Below, one piece after another: positions 15,688 to 20,276 of a stretch of 20,276 bases of DNA (the stretch's first letter is position 1; every line of letters starts with the position of its first letter). Both the position numbers and the translations under genes were made by a program. This DNA is from Clostridia bacterium. GTDB lineage: Bacteria > Bacillota > Peptococcia > DRI-13 > DTU073. Below the pieces are notes generated by a model. It searched no databases. It was given only the letters and a program-made list of their open reading frames with translations, and had not been told where the DNA came from. The stretch covers positions 3,462-23,737 of the forward strand of contig JAQVYD010000006.1 of NCBI GenBank assembly GCA_028709105.1. The letters are read 5' to 3'.

Positions 15688-16052
15688 CGCGAATCCTCCT
15701 TGTGGTCTTCAATTAGCTTTTTAAGCTGCTTAACTTCTTGCTCGTTTAATTTTTTACTGCTAATAAATGCAGCCAAAAACTTCGGCAAAGAGCCGCCAAA
15801 GGTGTCTTCTACAAACTGTTGGCTTTGAATGCTATAAAACTCATCTTTATTAATGATTGAGGTGACAACAGCATTTTCATTTTGAAAAAAGCCTTTTTCA
15901 CATAATTTTTTCAGCACTGTATATGTTGTGGACTTTTTCCAATTCATTTCTTTCTTACATAGCTTTACAAGGTCCCCAGAACCAATCGGCTCGTTCTGCC
16001 AAATTAAATCGGCAACCTTTGCTTCACTTTCTGTAAGTTTATATTCTTTCAT
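15684..16052 (-). CDS. BlaI/MecI/CopY-family transcriptional repressor
   Basis: Dimeric winged-helix repressor of 122 residues. The opening YKLTESEAKVADLIWQNEPI, followed by a helix-turn-helix with KKSTTYTVLKKLCEKGFF, is characteristic; the C-terminal half (about 75-122) is the dimerisation part, which the cognate M56 protease normally cleaves. No CxCxxxxCxC copper motif of CopY is present, so the signal should come through the downstream M56 gene. The stop codon overlaps that gene's start, giving a coupled pair. It is expected to bind the two inverted repeats in its own promoter region. Confidence 0.92.
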   Translation of the reverse strand: MKEYKLTESEAKVADLIWQNEPIGSGDLVKLCKKEMNWKKSTTYTVLKKLCEKGFFQNENAVVTSIINKDEFYSIQSQQFVEDTFGGSLPKFLAAFISSKKLNEQEVKQLKKLIEDHKEDSR

Positions 16053-16065
16053 ATTACCCCTCCCT

Positions 16066-16084
16066 GGTCTATACGATATCGACC
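16066..16084 (-). promoter_or_regulatory. BlaI-type operator 2 (start-proximal)
   Basis: GGTCTATACGATATCGACC is a 19-base near-perfect dyad between the transcription start and the blaI ATG. It shares the TCTATA...TAT.GA pattern with the second dyad at 16095-16111, which suggests one protein binds both. Confidence 0.65.
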
Positions 16085-16093
16085 TTAGATTTT

Positions 16094-16122
16094 AGTCTAT
16101 GCCGTATAGACCCAAATGTCAA
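16094..16122 (-). promoter_or_regulatory. blaI-M56 promoter with operator 1 in its spacer
   Basis: On the minus strand -35 TTGACA (16117-16122) and -10 TAGACT (16094-16099) are 17 bases apart. The dyad GTCTATGCCGTATAGAC (16095-16111) fills the spacer and part of the -10 box, an ideal place for repression. With the second dyad 10 bases further downstream, the layout is that of an autoregulated BlaI operon. Confidence 0.7.
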
Positions 16123-16169
16123 TGACCAAATTAAATACCGAATACTGTTGTATCGTACACCCGATTATA

Positions 16170-16517
16170 TCATCTGATCTTTTGCAGTATCTTCACTACA
16201 TCTTCTGTTTTGAGCACCTTGCCATAAGAAACAACTTTACCGTCTATCACCAAAGCAGGGGTAGTCATCACACCATAGGCGGCGATTTGTGAAAAATCAG
16301 TCACATGGTCGATTGTTGTATCCATGCCGAGCTGTTCAAGGGCTGTTTTTGTCGCCGCTTCAAGCTGATTACATTTTGCACAGCCGCTTCCAAGAACCTT
16401 AACGCTTGCGCCCCCAGCCTTTACACTCTCGGCCTTGGCCATGCTTTCCGCGTCACAGTTGCCGCAACAGCAACTTGAGGCTTTTCCCTTTTTCTTTCCA
16501 AAGTTAAACAGTGACAT
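16170..16517 (-). CDS. Small thioredoxin-fold redox protein (CxxC), metalloid-cassette partner
   Basis: Cytosolic protein of 115 residues. After a basic start comes a cysteine cluster CCCGNC (16-21), then a thioredoxin-like domain with active-site CAKC (46-49, in GSGCAKCNQLE) and the cis-proline loop MTTPALVIDG (proline 87). This matches the 'redox-active disulfide protein 2' family, usually about 80 residues; the extra N-terminal segment with four cysteines could bind a metal or metalloid. It lies 28 bases downstream of the permease, with which such proteins are often paired; it may pass thiol-bound substrate to the permease or keep its cysteines reduced (inference). Confidence 0.88.
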   Translation of the reverse strand: MSLFNFGKKKGKASSCCCGNCDAESMAKAESVKAGGASVKVLGSGCAKCNQLEAATKTALEQLGMDTTIDHVTDFSQIAAYGVMTTPALVIDGKVVSYGKVLKTEDVVKILQKIR

Positions 16518-16545
16518 ATTCGTATTCTCCTTTATTAGTTAATAT

Positions 16546-17559
16546 TTATACAAGCAAAAACTGAAATGAATTAAAGACGTATCCTATGATTATGATGCCC
16601 ACGGCGACGATACCGACAAATACTGCCAGCAGCTTCGGCTTGACCGCGCGGCGTAACATAATGATGGACGGAGCGGACAGCGCGGTGACCGCCATCATGA
16701 AGGATAGAATGGTGCCAAGACCGACGCCCTTGAAAAACAGTGCCTCAGCAATCGGGATGGTGCCAAAAATGTCGGCGTACATCGGAATACCAACTACCGT
16801 GGCCAGAATGACCGAGAAAGGATTACGATTGCCGAGAACGATCTGTATCCATTGAGTCGGAATCCAGTTATGGATTAGAGCGCCGATACCTACACCGATT
16901 AGGACGTATAAAATTACCTTTTTGACCGTAGCCTGTACCTGCTCCTTGGCATATACCATACGATCACGTTTTGTAAGCTCCGGTGATTCAATATCTACAC
17001 TTCCGGCTTTTGTTACAAAGCTTTCAACATACTTTTCCATTCCAAATTTCTCAATTAGTGTACCACCAAGGACAGCCAGAACCAGCCCAGCTACCACATA
17101 GGCCACAGCGACCTTCGCACCGAATATGCTCATGAGAAGAATCAGTGATCCCAGATCTACAAGCGGCGAGGAAATCAGAAAGGAAAATGTAATGCCCACA
17201 GGAAGACCTGCGCTGGAAAAACCGATAAACAGAGGAATAGACGAGCAGGAGCAAAAAGGTGTTACCGTACCCAGCAATGCAGCCAGGATATTTGCCGTTA
17301 CGCCATGAAAGCGCCCAAGTATCCTTTTTGTACGCTCAGGCGGGAAGTAGCTCTGAATGTAGCTTATGATAAAGATAAGCACCGATAAAAGCACCAATAT
17401 TTTTATTGTATCGTAGAGAAAAAACTGAATACTCCCGCCCCAACGGCTGCTTACGTCAAGCCCTAGTGCAGACAGACCGCTGCCGATCAGGCTATTCAGC
17501 CATTTCATACCGAGAATCTGACCCTGAAAAAAGTCCCAGATTGCTTTCATTATTTGCAT
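16546..17559 (-). CDS. Permease of the ArsP/DUF318 family
   Basis: Integral membrane protein of 337 residues with about eight to ten hydrophobic segments. The signature TPFCSCSSIPLFIGF starts at about 100, with cysteines 103 and 105, and the second inverted half carries IPMYADIFGTIPIAEAL. Characterised relatives (ArsP) export trivalent organoarsenicals; others have unknown substrates. Context favours a metalloid or thiol-reactive substrate: an ArsR regulator lies 57 bases upstream and a CxxC thioredoxin downstream on the same strand. The start is taken at 17559; an in-frame ATG four codons later is possible, since the upstream ribosome site (GTGAGG) is rather distant. The coding sequence seems GC-richer than the neighbours. 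Confidence 0.9.
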   Translation of the reverse strand: MQIMKAIWDFFQGQILGMKWLNSLIGSGLSALGLDVSSRWGGSIQFFLYDTIKILVLLSVLIFIISYIQSYFPPERTKRILGRFHGVTANILAALLGTVTPFCSCSSIPLFIGFSSAGLPVGITFSFLISSPLVDLGSLILLMSIFGAKVAVAYVVAGLVLAVLGGTLIEKFGMEKYVESFVTKAGSVDIESPELTKRDRMVYAKEQVQATVKKVILYVLIGVGIGALIHNWIPTQWIQIVLGNRNPFSVILATVVGIPMYADIFGTIPIAEALFFKGVGLGTILSFMMAVTALSAPSIIMLRRAVKPKLLAVFVGIVAVGIIIIGYVFNSFQFLLV

Positions 17560-17616
17560 AACATGTGAAACCTCACTTTCTATAAAGGGACACTCATCTT
17601 AAATATTTTTGATGGA

Positions 17617-17931
17617 TCATGCCCTTAAAAAGCCATCTCCCTTTTTAATTATCGTGTTTGGAGTTGTCAGTTCCTTCAGCAGATCCCCGGCGTAAGCACT
17701 GCCTTTTTCGCTGATCTTGTAGTGCGTCCATTTCCCCTCCTGCCGGCTTTCCACTACGCCCGACTCGACCAATATTTTCATGTGGTAAGAGAGTGCCGAC
17801 TGTCCCATGTCCAGCTGTTCAATCAAAACACAGGCGCACTTTTCACCGCCGCGCAGCAATTCAAGTATGCGCAGGCGCTTCTTATCGCAGAAAGCTTTGA
17901 ACACTCTTGCATGTTCCTCATACATCGCCAC
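17617..17931 (-). CDS. ArsR-family metalloregulator
   Basis: Winged-helix repressor of 104 residues controlling the permease-thioredoxin cassette. The helix-turn-helix is DMGQSALSYHMKILVESGVV (41-60) and the wing is RQEGKWTHYKIS. Just before it, EKCACVLIEQL places C32 and C34 as in the ELCVCDL arsenite site of ArsR; C15 may be a third ligand. This suggests release from DNA by As(III)/Sb(III) or a related soft metal. The GTG at 17931 with AGGTGA seven bases upstream is used; an ATG two codons later is possible. A promoter and a palindromic operator precede it. Confidence 0.92.
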   Translation of the reverse strand: MAMYEEHARVFKAFCDKKRLRILELLRGGEKCACVLIEQLDMGQSALSYHMKILVESGVVESRQEGKWTHYKISEKGSAYAGDLLKELTTPNTIIKKGDGFLRA

Positions 17932-17947
17932 TAAGTCATCACCTCAT

Positions 17948-17963
17948 ATCAAAAATATTTGAT
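17948..17963 (-). promoter_or_regulatory. ArsR-type operator
   Basis: ATCAAAAATATTTGAT has perfect six-base arms (ATCAAA/TTTGAT) around AATA, and lies between the promoter and the arsR start. A related ATCAAATCAAA stretch (17981-17991) falls inside the promoter spacer and could be a second half-site. Confidence 0.7.
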
Positions 17964-17971
17964 ACGTTATT

Positions 17972-18000
17972 AGTATATGCATCAAATCAAATTTTGTCAA
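17972..18000 (-). promoter_or_regulatory. Promoter of the arsR-permease-thioredoxin operon
   Basis: On the minus strand a consensus -35 TTGACA (17995-18000) and -10 TATACT (17972-17977) are 17 bases apart, directly followed by the ArsR-type palindrome, so the operon should be negatively autoregulated. Confidence 0.8.
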
Positions 18001-18039
18001 AGAGACAGGGAAAAAAGTTAGTGTACAATTATTGCAGGA

Positions 18040-18078
18040 AAAAAATAAAAAAAATAGCCCCTTATGTTAAGGCTATTT
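18040..18078 (-). terminator. Terminator downstream of the ParE-like gene
   Basis: On the minus strand AAATAGCC (18071-18078) pairs with GGCTATTT (18052-18059), followed by a long run of T's with one A. It stands 14 bases after the stop of the toxin-like gene. Confidence 0.82.
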
Positions 18079-18091
18079 GTAGCAACACAAA

Positions 18092-18349
18092 TCAACAATC
18101 CCTTCCATCCTCCGGCAAATCACCGAAAAGGATATGCGTATAATTCCGCCTGCTGGATAAAATTCTTGACACAAAAACGATTTTATCTTCATATCTGTAA
18201 AATATCAAGTAATTATCACAAACGAGGATTCCCCCGTTAGCCCTACTTTCCCGAAGCATAATCTGACGCAAACCGGGTAGACCTTTGGTAGCTACTTTAA
18301 CCTGGAAATTAGTTAATAGCTCTCCCATGAAATCCAAACAGCAAACCAA
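18092..18349 (-). CDS. RelE/ParE-like toxin, probably N-terminally truncated
   Basis: A frame of at most 85 codons (TTG at 18349, or ATG at 18328 giving 78). The part LPGLRQIMLRESRANGG, then DNYLIFYRYEDKIVFVSRIL and RRNYTHILF, resembles the C-terminal beta-sheet of RelE/ParE-type toxins (NYxIFYRxEDxxVxIxRVLxxRR). In the frame just upstream of the TTG are residues RFPL, as in the usual FPERFPLV stretch, but a TAA precedes them, so the N-terminal helical pair of about 40 residues is cut off. No antitoxin gene is visible next to it. I infer an inactive or orphan toxin remnant that still keeps its terminator. Confidence 0.6.
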   Translation of the reverse strand: MVCCLDFMGELLTNFQVKVATKGLPGLRQIMLRESRANGGILVCDNYLIFYRYEDKIVFVSRILSSRRNYTHILFGDLPEDGRDC

Positions 18350-18364
18350 AGGAAACCTTTATTC

Positions 18365-18541
18365 CTATCTTTTTGCTGTTACTTTTAAAATTTTAAACCA
18401 ATTATCCGAGATTTGTTGTGCTGAATAAAATTTTTCCACATCTCTTAAAAAAACATCTTTATCAAAAAGAATACCCAATAACGAATGACTACACTCTTTT
18501 AAGTCTATATGATGAATATAAAAACCGCAATTATGGCAAAA
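18365..18541 (-). pseudogene. Unassigned coding-like remnant without a start codon
   Basis: A stretch of 58 sense codons on the minus strand between two stops has protein-like composition: IHHIDLKECSHSLLGILFDK, then DVFLRDVEKFYSAQQISDNW, then FKILKVTAK. It has no ATG or convincing start and no ribosome site. I do not recognise the family. It lies directly before the truncated ParE-like gene and may be from the lost antitoxin side or a different broken gene. A plus-strand frame through the same bases looks like its shadow. Confidence 0.35.
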
Positions 18542-18561
18542 TTATAATGGAGGTGGTCATC

Positions 18562-19056
18562 TTGGCTCTAAAATTAACGGCCAAAGAAAAAATGCTGCTA
18601 CAGGATCAAAAGGCTCATGAAGAACTTTGTATCAAAAAATATCAAAATCATTCCCAGCAAGCACAGGATCCTCAATTAAAACAACTTTTCAGTTCTTTAG
18701 GTCAAAAAGAACAAGAACACTTGAATTCTATCAATCAAATTCTAGCCGGGCAGGTTCCTAATGTTCAACAAAATCAACAAACCGGGCAACAAATGATGCA
18801 AATGGAGCAACAAGTACAACAAAACCAGCAGAACCAAATGCCGGGAGGAACTATGACCAATCAAAATGATAGTACCTTGTGTTCAGACATGCTCGCAACA
18901 GAAAAATATGTTTCAGGAACTTATGACACGACAATTTTTGAATGTACCAATACTAATGTACGTCAAGTACTCAATCATATTCAAAAAGAAGAACAAGAAC
19001 ATGGTGAACAAATTTTTACTTATATGCAAAACAGGGGAATGTACAATCCTCAATAA
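18562..19056 (+). CDS. CotF-like spore coat protein (ferritin-like fold)
   Basis: Spore coat protein of 164 residues. The TTG at 18562 is chosen because GGAGGTGG stands five bases upstream and the protein then begins with the family-typical MALKLTAKEKMLLQDQKAHE; the frame is open further upstream, but that part antisenses another coding-like stretch. Two four-helix-type halves are visible (QDQKAHEELCIKKYQ and QKEQEHLNSINQIL; DMLATEKYVSGTYD and HIQKEEQEHGEQIFTYMQ), joined by a glutamine- and methionine-rich linker at about 68-97. The E..EH pattern recalls ferritin-like metal sites. It indicates a spore-forming host. No obvious sporulation sigma -10 was recognised. A strong terminator follows. 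Confidence 0.9.
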   Translation: MALKLTAKEKMLLQDQKAHEELCIKKYQNHSQQAQDPQLKQLFSSLGQKEQEHLNSINQILAGQVPNVQQNQQTGQQMMQMEQQVQQNQQNQMPGGTMTNQNDSTLCSDMLATEKYVSGTYDTTIFECTNTNVRQVLNHIQKEEQEHGEQIFTYMQNRGMYNPQ

Positions 19057-19087
19057 AGAGGCCACTAAACTGTTTCAATATAAAAAC

Positions 19088-19132
19088 ATGCTCCAGCCCT
19101 GTTACATTCAGGCTGGAGCATCAATTTTCTTC
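19088..19132 (+). terminator. Terminator of the coat protein gene
   Basis: ATGCTCCAGCC (19088-19098) pairs perfectly with GGCTGGAGCAT (19111-19121) over a 12-base loop, followed by a T-rich stretch, 31 bases after the stop codon. Confidence 0.85.
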
Positions 19133-19143
19133 TACTTAAACAC

Positions 19144-19281
19144 CTAATTAGGGAAAATATCCTTCTGCACCTTTGCCTTAAACATCCTTTGCACATATCT
19201 ACTTGCTTTCTTTATCCTAAATATTAATTTCCCCGGTTTAGTTCGTATTTTAATCTCACTCAAATTACAGAAATCCTCCAT
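19144..19281 (-). pseudogene. Remnant of the ClC C-terminus (third cassette copy)
   Basis: The minus strand encodes MEDFCNLSEIKIRTKPGKLI, then FRIKKASRYV and a short tail to a TAG. It corresponds to MEDFSDLGEMKIRTKPGKLI and WIKKAVRYM at the end of the intact ClC protein. The first 90% of the gene is missing. It is joined directly to the start of an MFS-like frame, so one deletion has removed everything from early MFS to late ClC. Confidence 0.8.
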
Positions 19282-19342
19282 TAAAGGCAATTAAAATAAT
19301 CCCTAAGACCAGAATTGTTATATTAGTTGAATTCGTGCTCAT
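19265..19342 (-). pseudogene. Remnant of the MFS transporter N-terminus (third cassette copy)
   Basis: A 25-codon frame reads MSTNSTNITILVLGIILIAF, then N. It corresponds to YSTQKTMLILGIILIAFN of the intact CynX/NimT-type transporter. It then runs into the ClC remnant in another frame and stops. Its ATG abuts the ybjQ stop codon (TAAATG). It is more diverged from the intact copy than the fragment at 11899-12124. Confidence 0.72.
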
Positions 19343-19666
19343 TTACTCAATTCTAACTGCAGTACCTGATGCCGTCACCATCAGCATATTATTCCCACCA
19401 TGCCCTAATACTTCATAATCAATATCAACCCCAACTACAGCATTGGCACCTATGCCTTCTGCTCTTTTTTCTAATTCTTTTAAAGCATTCTCGCGAGCCT
19501 CAATAAGTTCTCCTTCGTAAGATTTTGATCTCCCTCCAAAAAAATTAGTTAAACCTGCTGTAAAATCTTTAAGAAAATTGACTCCGGTGATTACTTCGCC
19601 AAAAACAATCCCCTTGTATGCAACAATCTTTTTCCCATCAATACCGGGTGTTGTAGTAACTATCAT
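19343..19666 (-). CDS. YbjQ / UPF0145 family protein
   Basis: Small soluble protein of 107 residues, full length for the YbjQ (UPF0145) family, sometimes described as a putative heavy-metal-binding domain and thought to form pentamers; function is not established. Typical features are GIVFGEVITGVNFLKDF, a charged helix EARENALKELEKRAEGIGANAVVGVDIDYE, and the end MLMVTASGTAVRI. The ATG at 19666 has AAGGAGGAAT just upstream. The MFS remnant starts directly after its stop. A GTTCTTGAAGAAC dyad (19708-19720) lies upstream; its role is unknown. Confidence 0.93.
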   Translation of the reverse strand: MIVTTTPGIDGKKIVAYKGIVFGEVITGVNFLKDFTAGLTNFFGGRSKSYEGELIEARENALKELEKRAEGIGANAVVGVDIDYEVLGHGGNNMLMVTASGTAVRIE

Positions 19667-19736
19667 TTTTCATTCCTCCTTATTGATATAAAAACTCATA
19701 TTTCTAAGTTCTTCAAGAACTATTCCGTTCGTTTTT

Positions 19737-20276
19737 TTAAAGCGGCAACATCATTTGCGCCCCATCGCCGGAAGCGGTATCTAGCCTATAAAATCCGCTT
19801 TCCATCAACTCTGCCTGCATAATCTCTTTACCATAGGCACTGCGCAATTGCAAACTATAAACCACCGGAAAACGTTTCAGGATATCCTCCTCCTTATGAG
19901 CGGTAAAGCAGATTAATTGAATCCGATTGGCCTTCGCAATCTGAAAAACCGGCTCCCAGACATGAGACGAAGAAGCTTTTCCAAAGGGATTATCCGCCAC
20001 CAGAACCTTCCAGACATGCCGCCAACCTTCTAACTGCTGACGAATATGAGTAAGCATAATCATAAACATTGTCATGTAAACACTATATTCTTCTCCCCCG
20101 GACCACTTGGGCACTTCATCCCACGGCTGATATTCAGGCTTACCATACCTAATCATCGTTTCCCGCCGCGGTTTATAGACCGTTACCTTACAGTTTTCCA
20201 AAGGAGCAATCTGTTCAATCAGGTTTCTGGTTTCAAGCCTAATTCCCATAATACTATTGATTTCATCATCATTTTT
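19737..20276 (-). CDS. C-terminal part of a large SMC/SbcC-like ATPase (5' part outside window)
   Basis: The frame is open to the window edge (at least 179 residues); an internal ATG at 20249 is not convincing as a start because open, similar sequence continues upstream. The visible part has an ABC-type signature WSGGEE, then a hydrophobic helix, a Walker B-like VLVADNPFGKASS, and a switch-like ICFTAHKEEDILKRF. Such an arrangement is the nucleotide-binding tail of SMC/SbcC/MukB-type coiled-coil ATPases, where the Walker A and the coiled coil would be upstream. In most relatives Walker B ends in Asp-Glu; here it is Asp-Asn. I recall similar tails in Firmicute 'chromosome segregation ATPase' proteins, but function in defence or DNA repair is only a possibility. 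ybjQ follows 70 bases downstream and is not an obvious partner. Confidence 0.7.
   Translation of the reverse strand, partial: KNDDEINSIMGIRLETRNLIEQIAPLENCKVTVYKPRRETMIRYGKPEYQPWDEVPKWSGGEEYSVYMTMFMIMLTHIRQQLEGWRHVWKVLVADNPFGKASSSHVWEPVFQIAKANRIQLICFTAHKEEDILKRFPVVYSLQLRSAYGKEIMQAELMESGFYRLDTASGDGAQMMLPL

Noticed and set aside
13945..16052. Beta-lactam resistance regulator pair
   Set aside because: No beta-lactamase gene is present and the sensor part of the M56 protein lacks penicillin-binding motifs.
18418..18561. N-terminal extension of the coat protein by 48 codons
   Set aside because: The TTG at 18562 has an excellent ribosome site and matches the usual family start; the upstream part lies antisense to another coding-like frame.
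19343..20276. Wadjet/JetABCD-type defence operon
   Set aside because: Only an ATPase tail is visible and the next gene downstream is ybjQ, not a JetD-type nuclease; there is no evidence for the other members inside the window.
1..20276. CRISPR array or complete insertion sequence
   Set aside because: No regularly spaced direct repeats were seen, and the only transposase sequences are C-terminal fragments.

Overview
The window looks like chromosomal DNA from an anaerobic, endospore-forming Firmicute, probably of class Clostridia. It is AT-rich, has strong AGGAGG-like ribosome binding sites, uses TTG and GTG starts, and carries a CotF-like spore coat gene, FeoAB with a DtxR-type regulator, a BlaI/BlaR1 pair and a YerD-like FMN glutamate-synthase homologue. 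No rRNA or clear species marker is present, so genus is not called.

Layout. (1) 1-525: 3' end of tatC on the plus strand with a terminator. (2) 549-3399: minus-strand operon of a DtxR-family regulator, feoA and feoB, with a promoter and a perfect inverted-repeat operator just upstream. (3) 3411-6025: minus-strand pair of a CynX/NimT-type MFS transporter and a ClC-family channel or antiporter. (4) 6127-6563: fragment of an IS3-type transposase, then tRNA-Glu(CUC) with its own promoter and terminator. (5) 6624-9029: gltX and yjbQ, with two small gene remnants (endonuclease III-like and RadC-like) in the gaps. (6) 9121-11755: minus-strand fetA-fetB-CDF operon, predicted metal efflux. (7) 11822-12538: a decayed second copy of the MFS-ClC cassette including the IS3 fragment. 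(8) 12539-13906: FMN-dependent glutamate-synthase-like protein on the plus strand. (9) 13945-16122: M56 (BlaR1-type) peptidase and BlaI repressor with promoter and two operators. (10) 16170-18000: ArsR regulator, ArsP/DUF318 permease and small CxxC thioredoxin, apparently GC-richer than its surroundings. (11) 18052-18541: a shortened RelE/ParE-like toxin gene and an unassigned coding-like remnant. (12) 18562-19132: CotF-like coat protein and terminator. (13) 19144-19342: a third, very reduced copy of the MFS-ClC cassette. (14) ybjQ, and the C-terminal end of a large SMC/SbcC-like ATPase running off the window.

Metal handling is the main theme: ferrous iron import under a DtxR-type switch, a FetAB-type iron exporter with a DxxxD-type CDF exporter, a metalloid-type ArsR/permease/thioredoxin cassette, and YbjQ. 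The second theme is genome decay. The same MFS-ClC cassette occurs once intact and twice as deleted remnants within 16 kb, beside remnants of an IS3 element, radC, an endonuclease III-like gene and a toxin. I found no CRISPR array, prophage or complete mobile element. No clearly new system is demonstrated; the best leads are the thrice-repeated cassette, the unusual DxxxPFG Walker B of the SMC-like ATPase, and the BlaR1 sensor domain with no recognisable ligand fold.
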